Shown in pieces: positions 54,873 through 63,775 of a stretch of 64,000 nt of DNA. Positions within the stretch are counted from its first letter, which is position 1; each line of letters begins with the position of its first letter. The notes under the pieces were generated by a model, which searched no databases, had not been told where the DNA came from, and saw only the letters and a program-made list of their open reading frames with translations. The position numbers were made by a program, and so were the translations under genes. Source of the stretch: Campylobacter concisus (lineage in GTDB: Bacteria > Campylobacterota > Campylobacteria > Campylobacterales > Campylobacteraceae); NCBI RefSeq assembly GCF_003048375.1, contig NZ_CP021642.1, positions 992,001 through 1,056,000 on the forward strand. The letters run 5' to 3'.

Positions 54873-57116
54873 TCACTTATTAGAAAATGTGGATAAATAA
54901 TAATAAATTTGCCCTAAATTTACGTTAGAATCGTTACTGCAGAATTTCTTATTGATATAAAATTTCAAATTTGCTTTAGTAAATTTTTTGTAAATAAGCT
55001 CAAGCAAAGTCTTATTTTGAAAAACTCCACCACTTAGTAAAATCTCTTTTTTCTCATTTTTAGAAATTTCAAAAATAATATCAGCCATGCCATTTATAAA
55101 TGCCGTTGCAGCCACTCTTGGCTCATCTTTTAAAGCGCTTTTAAAGGCATCTTTAAAGCCGATAACTCCGTCATTTAGGCTAAATTTATAACACACATCT
55201 AAATTTTTATCATAAAGTGCCTCAAGCCTCATGCCACTCTCGCCCTCAAAACTCGAGTGAAAAATGCCACATATTATCGCACCAAATGCGTCAAATATCC
55301 TACCAACCGAGCTAGTTTTTACTAAATTTAGCCCCTTTTGCTCCATAATCTTGAAATTTCTAAGCACCTTTTCATCAAAATTTACTAGAAATTTATGCCC
55401 CTCGTCCTCAAGCTGATACTTCAAAATAATAGAATAAGCGATGAGGTAGATATTTTTTATGCTATTTTCGCCGCCAAATAAGCTAAATTCATCAAAGTGA
55501 TAAACCCTTTTAAAGCCCTTTTTATCCAGCCTAAAAACCTCGCCACCCCAAATTTTGCCGTCCTCTCCGTATCCTGTGCCGTCAAAGCAAAAGCCAAGAT
55601 ACTCTTTGTCTGGCAAATCATTTTCAAAGATCACGCTTAGCAAATGTGCGTAGTGGTGCTGCAGATGAACTAGCTCAAAGCCCTGATTCTTCGCCCATTT
55701 TGTATTTAAAAAATTTGGATGCAAATCGGCTATGACCTTGTCTATTTTTAGATCATAAGTCGTTTCAAAAAGGGTGAAAATGTCCTTAAACCTATCAAAA
55801 GTCGCCACGTTTTTTAGATCGCCGATATATGGACTAACTATCAAAAGTCCGTCTTTATAGATGCAAAATGAGCTTTTTAGCTCCGCTCCAAGTGCTAAAA
55901 ATGTCCCTTTTTGCTTGAAATTTGTATGGATGAAATTTGGATTTAGCCCTCGGCTCGTCCTTGTAAAAACAACTTCATCTCCAATGCAAAATGCGATACT
56001 ATCGTCACTTGGCGAGTAAATTTCTCGGTCGTGATCAAGGTAAAAGTCTATAACCTCACCTAGTTTTTCCCTTAGCTCACTCTCATCTTTTATCACAACC
56101 TCGCCTGAGATATTTGCGCTAGTTGCGATGATGTCGTGTTCAAGATAGTCAAATAGCAAAAGATGTATGCCGCTAAATGCGAGCATGACGCCAAGCTTAT
56201 TTAAATTTGGTGCGACGCTTTTTGCGATATTTGAGCCATTTTTTGCCTTCAGTAGGACGATTGGCTTTAAATTTGAGCTAAGAAGCTTCACCTCTGCTTC
56301 TGAAATTTGCGCTATCTCTCTAGCGTTTTGTAGATTTTTACTCATCAGAGCAAAGGGCTTGCTTGGGCGGTGCTTTCTAGCTCTTAGCTCGCAAACTGCG
56401 TCTTCATTTGTCGCGTCGCAAACTAGATGAAAGCCACCAAGCCCCTTAATGGCTAAAATTTTACCCTCGTTTATGAGCCTAGCCGCCTCTTTGGCTGCTT
56501 CGTTTTTACTGGCAAGCACCTTGCCAAATTTATCTTTTAGATAGAGCTTTGGCCCGCAGTTTGGGCAAGAGATCGGCTCTGCGTGGTAGCGGCGGTTAAG
56601 CGGGTCTTTATACTCGCTCTCACAAAATTCGCACATCTTAAACTCGCTCATCGTCGTATTTACCCTGTCATAGGGCAATGCTTTGATGATGGAAAATCTC
56701 GGTCCGCAGTTGGTGCAGTTTATAAATGGGTATTTGTAACGTGGATTTGTAGGGTCATAAAACTCGCGCAAGCAGTCATCGCAAAGCGCGTAATCAGGCA
56801 AGATAGGCGCTTGTTTGGTAGCCGACTTTGAGGCTACGATCTCAAGCTTTTCATAAATTTTATCTATCTTAAATTTATGCAGTTCATCGATCCTAGCAAG
56901 GGCTGGTAGCTTCTCATAAAGCTCTTTTTCAAAAGCCAAAAAGCTAGCCTCTTCGCCACTAAAATTTAGCTTCACGCCCTCGTCGTCGTTGTAAATTTCG
57001 CCAACAAGCTTAAATTTATCCGCTAAAGTATAGACAAAAGGTCTAAAACCAACGCCTTGAACTAAGCCTTTGATCTCATATCTAAAGCTTGATCTCAACG
57101 CCAAATCCGGGGTCAA
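54873..57116 (-). CDS. hypF: Carbamoyltransferase HypF
   Basis: HypF (about 747 residues) uses carbamoyl phosphate to supply the carbamoyl group that becomes cyanide. It has an N-terminal acylphosphatase domain (EIKGLVQGVGFRPF), two zinc motifs (CDDCLREF...CTNCGP and CEFCESEY...CPNCGP), a YrdC domain and a carbamoyltransferase end (HLQHHYAHL, CFDGTGYGEDG). There is no ATG at the 5' end; TTG codons at 57116, 57104 or 57098 could start it, all inside the end of the hydE-like gene. The shortest gives MRSSFRYEIKG and may be the real one. Confidence 0.93.
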   Translation of the reverse strand: MTPDLALRSSFRYEIKGLVQGVGFRPFVYTLADKFKLVGEIYNDDEGVKLNFSGEEASFLAFEKELYEKLPALARIDELHKFKIDKIYEKLEIVASKSATKQAPILPDYALCDDCLREFYDPTNPRYKYPFINCTNCGPRFSIIKALPYDRVNTTMSEFKMCEFCESEYKDPLNRRYHAEPISCPNCGPKLYLKDKFGKVLASKNEAAKEAARLINEGKILAIKGLGGFHLVCDATNEDAVCELRARKHRPSKPFALMSKNLQNAREIAQISEAEVKLLSSNLKPIVLLKAKNGSNIAKSVAPNLNKLGVMLAFSGIHLLLFDYLEHDIIATSANISGEVVIKDESELREKLGEVIDFYLDHDREIYSPSDDSIAFCIGDEVVFTRTSRGLNPNFIHTNFKQKGTFLALGAELKSSFCIYKDGLLIVSPYIGDLKNVATFDRFKDIFTLFETTYDLKIDKVIADLHPNFLNTKWAKNQGFELVHLQHHYAHLLSVIFENDLPDKEYLGFCFDGTGYGEDGKIWGGEVFRLDKKGFKRVYHFDEFSLFGGENSIKNIYLIAYSIILKYQLEDEGHKFLVNFDEKVLRNFKIMEQKGLNLVKTSSVGRIFDAFGAIICGIFHSSFEGESGMRLEALYDKNLDVCYKFSLNDGVIGFKDAFKSALKDEPRVAATAFINGMADIIFEISKNEKKEILLSGGVFQNKTLLELIYKKFTKANLKFYINKKFCSNDSNVNLGQIYYYLSTFSNK

Positions 57117-58554
57117 AATTTGTTTTTATATTTGGGTTTAGGTGCTTTTTTATCAAGTTGCTAACTACCTTATTATAAAATAAATCCCCGCTTAAAGTAA
57201 CATTTTTAATGTTAAATTTATCTCGTTTTTCATAGCTAAAATCGCTCAAAAAATGCGCCAAAGACTCGGTGCAACCAAAGCTGATATTCTTCTCTCCAGC
57301 GCCAGCAAGGATAAATGAAATAATACTTTTTACAAACTTAACCCCGTCTAAACCAAAGTCATCTTTCATTTTGTAATCTATCCTAACGCCCTTTTGACCG
57401 CTAAAATCGCTTGCCATAAGAAGCAAATTCTCCCCTGCTTTTTTAAAGTCACTGCTTAAGCCAAGCAAGCGTCCAGCTATGCAAAATAGCGAGAAAAAGC
57501 TAGCATTTGAGCTAAATTTACCGCTTGGCAAGACGCGCTCTTTACTAAAGTTTTCAAGTAGTCTTTCGCCGCTCTCATCAGCTCTTATAAGCTCATAAAT
57601 TTCTTCAAAGCTGCTAAATTTTGGTAAAAATAGAAGCTGTGTTTTACTTGATTTTGAAAGCAGGCAAATTTCATCGTCGCTAAATTTGCTAAATTTTAGC
57701 CCCAAAGCCACCTCGCCAAAATAGCTAAACTCAAATTTCTCATCTTTTGTATAAAAAAATGGGCTTAAAAGTGCGCTATTTTCGAGCAAAGCAAGCCTTG
57801 AAAGGGCGCTTTTTTGCTCCTTTACCTTAGCGCTTAAAAAGCTAAAGCCCTCTTTATTTAGCTGCTCGCAAAGGGCGTAAAGGAAAAGGTCATTTGGCGC
57901 CATCGCGTCAAAAAATAGCGGTGCGCCCTCGTGGTTTTGCCTATAAATAGCTGTCGTTTTTAGTGCCAAAAGTGGCTTTTCAAAGCTAGCAAGCGCGATC
58001 TGCGCCCTATCACCAGCTATAAAAATTTTTGGTAGCTGCTTTAAATTTACAGGCATCAAGAAATTTGCATCAAATTTTACCCCAAGAGAAATTTCATATA
58101 AATTTTCATCTTGCTCTACGCAAACGCTCTTACCATTTTTTAATAAATTTAGGCAGGTTTTTAGCTTTTCATTAAAATTATCAAGCGTTATCTCGCCATC
58201 AAATTTACTCAAAGAGAGCACGCCACTTTCATTTAAAATAGCCTTGCCATTAGCCAAAAATGCCGCAGCTTGAGATGGGCTAAGCGTGCCAAATTTTATC
58301 TTTTTAATCTCACCTGCCACGTCAAGCTCATTTGCTGTATCAACCTCGCTATGTTTTATATAAAGGCTATAAGGCAAGATGACGCTAGCTCTGTCCGCTA
58401 GGGCGCTAAGCTCTTCGTTTGACTCACTTACCTTTAGGCAAATTTGATCATCTTTGCAGCTTATAGAGTGTTTAATATCTCCAGCCAATGCACGTAAAAA
58501 TGGCGCCAAAAAGGCTGGGTCTTTAAAGCAGTCAAATTTAAAAGCAAGTATCAT
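57082..58554 (-). CDS. HydE-like hydrogenase-associated protein
   Basis: The 490-residue protein lies between hydD and hypF, with a four-base overlap upstream and up to 35 bases downstream. Its place and length fit HydE, which follows hydABCD in Wolinella and H. pylori and is needed for hydrogenase activity. The N-terminal third has features reminiscent of the HypF/YrdC region (FGTLSPSQAAAFLANGKAIL), and the C-terminal end (GCTESLAHFLSDF, VTLSGDLFYNKVVSNLIKKH) resembles the end of HypF. The identity rests mainly on context. Confidence 0.65.
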   Translation of the reverse strand: MILAFKFDCFKDPAFLAPFLRALAGDIKHSISCKDDQICLKVSESNEELSALADRASVILPYSLYIKHSEVDTANELDVAGEIKKIKFGTLSPSQAAAFLANGKAILNESGVLSLSKFDGEITLDNFNEKLKTCLNLLKNGKSVCVEQDENLYEISLGVKFDANFLMPVNLKQLPKIFIAGDRAQIALASFEKPLLALKTTAIYRQNHEGAPLFFDAMAPNDLFLYALCEQLNKEGFSFLSAKVKEQKSALSRLALLENSALLSPFFYTKDEKFEFSYFGEVALGLKFSKFSDDEICLLSKSSKTQLLFLPKFSSFEEIYELIRADESGERLLENFSKERVLPSGKFSSNASFFSLFCIAGRLLGLSSDFKKAGENLLLMASDFSGQKGVRIDYKMKDDFGLDGVKFVKSIISFILAGAGEKNISFGCTESLAHFLSDFSYEKRDKFNIKNVTLSGDLFYNKVVSNLIKKHLNPNIKTNFDPGFGVEIKL

Positions 58555-59093
58555 TTTAAACCTTTTTTGGCGTAGTCATCGATGGTGTCGTTTAGAGTGA
58601 AATTTGCCACCTTTTCACACTTAAAATCAAGCTCCTTTAAGTGTTCAAGTAGCGTTTTTTCTAGGATATTAGAAGCTTTTATCACTTCATCTGAGAGGCT
58701 AAAATTTGATGACTCTATGCGGCTAGGCACGATACCTAAGATTTTGGTTGTCGGCCTGTCGCCTGCAAGCTCCATTAGATGAAGGGTTTGAAGCATCTCG
58801 ATCTCGTGAGCTGAGCCGTCCCAGCTGATAAAATTTGGTACGTTTAGAAAGTCGAAAAAATAAACATCGCCCACACTTGCACCATTTGCGCTAATGCAAT
58901 CAACGACGATAAGATAGTCAAATTCGCTTATTATGTGAGTTAGAGCGAGGGCTAAAGTGCCCCCGTCCATTAGAGTAAGCTCGTTTTTAGAGCTTGTAAA
59001 TTTATAGTTTTTAGCCATCAAATTTACAAAATGAACACCTATGCCCTCATCAGCAAACATAACGTTGCCAATGCCAAGAACTAGCACTCTCAT
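58551..59093 (-). CDS. hydD: Hydrogenase maturation endopeptidase
   Basis: HydD (180 residues) belongs to the HyaD/HybD/HycI peptidases, which remove the C-terminal extension of the large subunit once nickel is in place. The N terminus GIGNVMFADEGIGVH has the metal-binding glutamate, VVDCIS the aspartate and SAHEIEMLQTLHL the histidine. It overlaps hydC by one base. Confidence 0.94.
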   Translation of the reverse strand: MRVLVLGIGNVMFADEGIGVHFVNLMAKNYKFTSSKNELTLMDGGTLALALTHIISEFDYLIVVDCISANGASVGDVYFFDFLNVPNFISWDGSAHEIEMLQTLHLMELAGDRPTTKILGIVPSRIESSNFSLSDEVIKASNILEKTLLEHLKELDFKCEKVANFTLNDTIDDYAKKGLK

Positions 59094-59773
59094 CAGTGTT
59101 CTTTTACAAATTTATAGCCACTAACGATGGCGTCCATCGCTCCATTTTTGCCTTTAACGGCGTTAAATATCGCCATATAAACGTGAATTGGCACAAATAT
59201 CATGATGATCCACATGCAAATTCTATGTATCGTTCTAACATTTGCTAGTCCGCCCATAAGCTCTTCAAAGTATCTCGCTGGCTCATATATCGCTCCGCCA
59301 AGTCCATTGTGATAAACGTGAGCGTAAAGCACTAGACCAGTTAGGCAGATGAGTGCCAAGATGATGTAAAAGAAGAAGTATGAGGCAAACTGCAATGGGT
59401 TATAAACGCCCCTTAAGTGCGGGTGCGGCCCCATAAAGATGTAGTACTTTATCTGCGCTATCCAAACTTTTGGACTTAAAAAGTCAAGCACGCTCATCCA
59501 CTCTTTTTTGCTGTGTTTATCAAAGACAAATAGATAGAATTTAAAGATAAATACCGCTATTAGCACAAAGCCAGCAACCTGGTGCGCCAAACGCCACTTT
59601 GCTTGCATGAAATTTGTAGGCTCGCTCGTGATCTCTGGACTCATAAAGACATAAGAGATGTAGTAGCCGCTCACAATCAAAAGCGTGATAGCTATAAATC
59701 TAATCCAGTGTGTCAGCCTAACGCCGATGGAGAATTCGTATTCGCTGATCCTGTCAGGATTTTTATGTGACAT
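59093..59773 (-). CDS. hydC: Ni/Fe-hydrogenase b-type cytochrome
   Basis: HydC (226 residues) anchors the hydrogenase in the membrane and gives electrons to menaquinone. It has four membrane helices, with haem-ligand histidines in RLTHWIRF, WRLAHQVAG, RTIHRICMW and VPIHVYMAI. It is encoded nine bases after hydB. Confidence 0.95.
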   Translation of the reverse strand: MSHKNPDRISEYEFSIGVRLTHWIRFIAITLLIVSGYYISYVFMSPEITSEPTNFMQAKWRLAHQVAGFVLIAVFIFKFYLFVFDKHSKKEWMSVLDFLSPKVWIAQIKYYIFMGPHPHLRGVYNPLQFASYFFFYIILALICLTGLVLYAHVYHNGLGGAIYEPARYFEELMGGLANVRTIHRICMWIIMIFVPIHVYMAIFNAVKGKNGAMDAIVSGYKFVKEH

Positions 59774-59782
59774 CTTTTCTCC

Positions 59783-61501
59783 TTACAAATTTGGATTTAT
59801 CTTATAAGTACTCAAATCATTTCCCTTCGTGTCCATAACATGCACGGCACACGCGATGCAAGGGTCGTAAGAGTGAATTTTTCGTATTATCTCAAGTGGT
59901 TTTGAAAGATCAGCGATCCTCATACCAACTAAGCACGCCTCGTAGCTACCCATTTGACCTTTGGCATCTTTTGGAGAGGCGTTCCAAGTGCTTGGCACGA
60001 CTGCTTGCCAGTTTGAGATGACGCCATCTTTTATGCGGCACCAGTGGCTTAGCGCGCCTCTTGGAGCGTTGCCTTTGAAGTGGCCTTTATACTCTTTGCT
60101 ATTATCTATGACATATTTTGTGCAGGTCTCTTGATCTGTCTTTAAATTTTCGATTAAGGCATTAAATGCGTCCATCGTGTGCTCTGCGACCACTTTTGCT
60201 TCAAGCATACGAGCAGCGGTTCTACCTAGAGTTGAGAAAACTGCACTTAGTGGCAAGCCACTCTTTGCTAAAAACTCATCGACTACTTTTTTAACTCTCT
60301 CGTTGCCTTTAGCGTAGTTTATGACGATGCTTGCGATCGGTCCTACTTGCATAGGCATGCCGTCATATCTTGGCGCTTTGATCCAGCTATATTTGCCCTT
60401 TGTGTCAAAAAGCTTGCTGTGAGCTAGCTTGCCCTCACCGTCGATGCTCTCGCCATCAACAAGACCAGTGTAGTTTGCCTCGGTTTCACCATCATATGGG
60501 TGAAGTGCTTTGTCATTTTTATACCAAGCCCTTGTCGCCTCTTCTGTGATCTTGTCTTCGTCTATATCATAAACCTTGCTAAGATCGCCATTTAAGATGA
60601 TACCACCTTTAAATAGATGGTCATTTTTGCCGATCAAAAACTCATCGTAGCAGAATAAATTTGATACACCAACGTCGTTTAGAACGCTTGGCTCGTTTAC
60701 ATAAGCCTTAGCTGCCATCAAGATGTCTGGGTAGTAAGCTCTATCAACAAATTCTTTGATCTCAGCAAATTTGCTCATATATTCGCCCATTCTAGCTGGA
60801 TCCATAAGATCCATCACGCAGGTCACGCCACCAACTGTTAGGCTTTGTGGGTGTGGGTTTTTCGCGCCAAAGATAGCCATCATCTGGGCTGCTGTTCTTT
60901 GAATTCTCAAGCACTCCAAGTAGTGAGAGAGGACGATTAAGTTTTGCTCAGGAGTAAATTTATATGTGCTATGTCCCCAGTATGCGTTGGCAAATGGTCC
61001 AAGGTTGCCCTTTTTAACAAAGGCTTCAACCCTCTCTTTTACCTCTTTTAGTTTATCAGCTCCCGTGGCAAATGGCGTGCTTGTGTATTTAAACGCCTCC
61101 TCGCTAGCCTTATGTACGTCTGCGCTTAGTGCAGAGACGACATCTGCCCAGTCCATGCCGTGAAGCTGATAAAAGTGCACGATGTGATCGTGAAGATATA
61201 AAGCTGCATTCATAAGCGTTCTAGTTAGCTCAGCATTTAGCGGAGGCTTGATGCCAAGGGCGTCTTCAACTGCGACTATGCCTGCTCGGTAGTGCGAGTA
61301 TGTGCAAACACCGCAAATTCTTTGCATGAAAAAGCCAGCATCTCTTGGGTCTCTGTTTTTTACTATCTGCTCTAAGCCCCTCCAAAGAGTTGAGCCAGAG
61401 TAAGCCTCTTTGACAACGTTGTTTTCATCGACTACGACTTCTATTCTTAAGTGCCCTTCGATACGTGTTATAGGGTCTATTACTATTCTTTTTTCACTCA
61501 T
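59783..61501 (-). CDS. hydB: [NiFe] hydrogenase large subunit
   Basis: HydB (572 residues before processing) carries the nickel-iron site. The L1 motif RICGVCTYSH holds cysteines 63 and 66, and the C-terminal motif DPCIACAVH holds cysteines 548 and 551. Cleavage after histidine 554 would remove an 18-residue extension, the job of HydD. It is a group 1 (membrane-bound, H2-uptake) hydrogenase. It follows hydA by nine bases. Confidence 0.97.
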   Translation of the reverse strand: MSEKRIVIDPITRIEGHLRIEVVVDENNVVKEAYSGSTLWRGLEQIVKNRDPRDAGFFMQRICGVCTYSHYRAGIVAVEDALGIKPPLNAELTRTLMNAALYLHDHIVHFYQLHGMDWADVVSALSADVHKASEEAFKYTSTPFATGADKLKEVKERVEAFVKKGNLGPFANAYWGHSTYKFTPEQNLIVLSHYLECLRIQRTAAQMMAIFGAKNPHPQSLTVGGVTCVMDLMDPARMGEYMSKFAEIKEFVDRAYYPDILMAAKAYVNEPSVLNDVGVSNLFCYDEFLIGKNDHLFKGGIILNGDLSKVYDIDEDKITEEATRAWYKNDKALHPYDGETEANYTGLVDGESIDGEGKLAHSKLFDTKGKYSWIKAPRYDGMPMQVGPIASIVINYAKGNERVKKVVDEFLAKSGLPLSAVFSTLGRTAARMLEAKVVAEHTMDAFNALIENLKTDQETCTKYVIDNSKEYKGHFKGNAPRGALSHWCRIKDGVISNWQAVVPSTWNASPKDAKGQMGSYEACLVGMRIADLSKPLEIIRKIHSYDPCIACAVHVMDTKGNDLSTYKINPNL

Positions 61502-61510
61502 TTTTTCGCC

Positions 61511-62656
61511 TTATTCTTTATCTTTACTCATACAAGCTAGTGCAGCGTGAGCCGCTATGCCAACACCAGCAAGTGCTAAAATTCCAATGCCTATTTTATC
61601 ACTTACATTATCAGCGCCAAGCCCCAAAACAGTGTCAAATAGCCTATCAGCCATCGGCTCTTCAAACGGCCCCATCGTATCCCAGAAGTCTGGCTCTGAG
61701 CAGCCTATACAGCCGTGACCTGCTTGAACTGGCCATGATGTGTGTTGATTAAATCTCTCGCGTGAGCAGTTGTTAAATGTATATGGGCCTTTACAGCCTA
61801 CTTTGTATAAGCAGTAGCCATTTTTTGCACCCTCATCGCCAAAGCTTTGGACAAACTCGCCCGCATCAAAGTGACCACGTCTCTCACAAAGATCGTGAAT
61901 TCTTAAGCCATAAGCCCATTTAGGTCTGTTATAAACATCAAGTGCAGGCAAAGTGCCAAATAGCAAGTAGTGAAGCACGTTGCCAACGATGTTTTTCTCG
62001 CTTGGAGGACAGCCTGGCACGTTTATGACTGGTTTATCAGTCACCTTTGAAAGTCCGACTGCATTTGTTGGATTTGGCTTAGCTGCTTGGATACCGCCAA
62101 AGCTAGAACAGGTGCCAATGGCAAAGATAGCAGCCGCGTTAGCAGAGGCATTTACGGCGTGAGTTTTACCGCTTGTGCCGTGAGGTCCGACTGTTAAAAA
62201 GTGCTCAGTTGCTCCAGTTGGGACGCCACCCTCAACTAGCAGGATGTATCTGCCTTTATATTTTTCTATCGCATGCTCTAAATTTTCCTCAGCCTGCCAG
62301 CCAGCAGCCGCCATGATAGTTTCGTGGTATTCAAGGCTTATGTAGTCAAATATAAGGCTATCTATGCTTGGAGCGTCAGTTCTTAGCAAACCCTCGCTAC
62401 AGCCAGTGCATTCTGCCATATGAAGCCATATCACTGGGAGCCTATCGCTTAGCTCAGCAGCGCGAGCAACCATCGGCGTCATCGCACTTGGCAATGCCAT
62501 AAAAGCTGTCATCGCACCAGCCCACTTCATAAAATCACGCCTAGTAAAGCCCTTATCTTTTAAAAGCTGCGCAATACTAGTGTCATTTTTCATCTTAGGC
62601 AATGCACTAAGTTCGCTTAAGCGTCTATTTATCTTTTGACGCAAGTCATTATTCAT
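61511..62656 (-). CDS. hydA: [NiFe] hydrogenase small subunit, Tat-exported
   Basis: HydA (381 residues) has a twin-arginine signal (FTRRDFMKW, arginines 39-40), exporting the heterodimer to the periplasm. Iron-sulfur cysteines are seen in WLHMAECTGCSEG, VPGCPPSE, CERRGHFDAGEF and CIGCSEPDFWD. A C-terminal membrane helix (IGIGILALAGVGIAAHAAL) anchors it next to HydC. AAGGAG precedes the ATG. Confidence 0.96.
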   Translation of the reverse strand: MNNDLRQKINRRLSELSALPKMKNDTSIAQLLKDKGFTRRDFMKWAGAMTAFMALPSAMTPMVARAAELSDRLPVIWLHMAECTGCSEGLLRTDAPSIDSLIFDYISLEYHETIMAAAGWQAEENLEHAIEKYKGRYILLVEGGVPTGATEHFLTVGPHGTSGKTHAVNASANAAAIFAIGTCSSFGGIQAAKPNPTNAVGLSKVTDKPVINVPGCPPSEKNIVGNVLHYLLFGTLPALDVYNRPKWAYGLRIHDLCERRGHFDAGEFVQSFGDEGAKNGYCLYKVGCKGPYTFNNCSRERFNQHTSWPVQAGHGCIGCSEPDFWDTMGPFEEPMADRLFDTVLGLGADNVSDKIGIGILALAGVGIAAHAALACMSKDKE

Positions 62657-63001
62657 ATAAGCTCCTTCGTTAGAAATTTGTTTATTTTGTATCTTATCTT
62701 TTTTAAAGAAGACAAATATTATTTTATTCTATTAATAATTATATTTAAATAAATTTTAAAATAAAATTTTAAACGCCTTGTTATCAATAATCTTAAAATA
62801 TGCTAAAAAATAATATTTAGTAAGAATTTATCCCATTTTTACAAAAGATAAAGCAAAAATCCTATTTTTCTGAAAGTAAATATCAATTCAAATTTTTAAT
62901 AATTTTTAAAAAATATAATTTAGTATATTTAAGAAGAAAGGGCTTTGAAGTATAAATTTTTAAAAGCCTAAATGGGTTAAATTTAGGCTTTTAAATTTGC
63001 A
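62657..63001. other. Very A+T-rich gap holding the hyd promoter
   Basis: About 345 bases lie between hydA and flgH, both on the minus strand. I see no gene. The region contains the hydA promoter and, next to hydA, an inverted repeat that could be a NikR site (listed separately). Confidence 0.55.
62717..62740. promoter_or_regulatory. Candidate NikR-like operator upstream of hydA
   Basis: TATTATT and AATAATT are arranged as an inverted repeat with a 10-base spacer, about 60 bases before the hydA ATG. The H. pylori NikR site is reported as TATWATT-N11-AATWATA, so this differs by one base and one in spacing. In such A+T-rich sequence a chance match is quite possible. Confidence 0.25.
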
Positions 63002-63709
63002 TTAAAATGGCCAGATAGCCTCCATAAGCCTTGTGCCCCAAGGTTTTTTGGTTGATTTGTCTAGCTCGCCCTCGGTTTTATACAAAATTTTGGCGTCAGC
63101 TATGTATTTTGAGTCGATTTCGTTGTTTTGCGAGATGTCGTAAGGTCTGATGACGCCACTTACTTGCATGATCTGTTTTTCGCCATTTATAAGTAGCTCA
63201 CGGCTGCCCTCGATGAAGTAGTTGCCGTTGTTTAAGATCTTGATGATCCTAGCTGAGATGGTTGCGGTAAATTTCTCGCTTCTGTTGCTAGTGCCACTAC
63301 CTGTAAATTTATTGCCGCCACCTGCTTTAAAGCCGATGTCGCCGTATTTGTTTAGATTATCAGCCACGGTTGAAAGTGGTGCGGCTCCAGCTGTGAAAAC
63401 GCCACCGCCAAGCGAAATGGTGCTATCTTTATTGGTGCTTTTGCTGCCGCTTGAAATTTGACTTGCATTTTCTGAGATGACGATGGTTACGATGTCATTT
63501 ACATTCATCGCTTTTCTATCTGAAAAAAGAGGATTTTCGCCCTTGCCAAAGAGGCTGCCAGCGTTGCTTTGACCGCTGCCACTATCTTTTGAAGGGAGTT
63601 GCTCGACATAAACTGGAGGTTTCATATTGATATGAGGATCTGCACTTGGGGTGCAACCTGTGTAAAAAATGCCCGCAAATGTGACGAGCCAAATCTTTTT
63701 ATAGTTCAT
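63002..63709 (-). CDS. flgH: Flagellar L-ring lipoprotein FlgH
   Basis: FlgH forms the outer-membrane L-ring around the flagellar rod. The protein has a lipoprotein signal ending in FYTGC, then PLFSDRKAMNVNDIVTIVISENA and the C-terminal GVIRPYDISQNNEI, all typical. The ATG at 63709 has AAGG at the right distance. A longer frame would begin inside the sigma54 promoter and can be dismissed. Confidence 0.96.
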   Translation of the reverse strand: MNYKKIWLVTFAGIFYTGCTPSADPHINMKPPVYVEQLPSKDSGSGQSNAGSLFGKGENPLFSDRKAMNVNDIVTIVISENASQISSGSKSTNKDSTISLGGGVFTAGAAPLSTVADNLNKYGDIGFKAGGGNKFTGSGTSNRSEKFTATISARIIKILNNGNYFIEGSRELLINGEKQIMQVSGVIRPYDISQNNEIDSKYIADAKILYKTEGELDKSTKKPWGTRLMEAIWPF

Positions 63710-63745
63710 AAAATGCCTTAAAATAAGTATCTTTGTGCTAAGATT

Positions 63746-63761
63746 AAGCAATTTAAGTTCC
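63746..63761 (-). promoter_or_regulatory. Consensus sigma54 promoter of flgH
   Basis: On the minus strand GGAA-CTTAAA-TTGCTT matches the Campylobacter sigma54 consensus (GGAA-N6-TTGCTT) exactly. Transcription would start near 63736, leaving about a 27-base leader before the flgH ATG. Rod, ring and hook genes in this genus depend on sigma54 and FlgR. Confidence 0.9.
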
Positions 63762-63775
63762 CAAAAAGGTCACAA

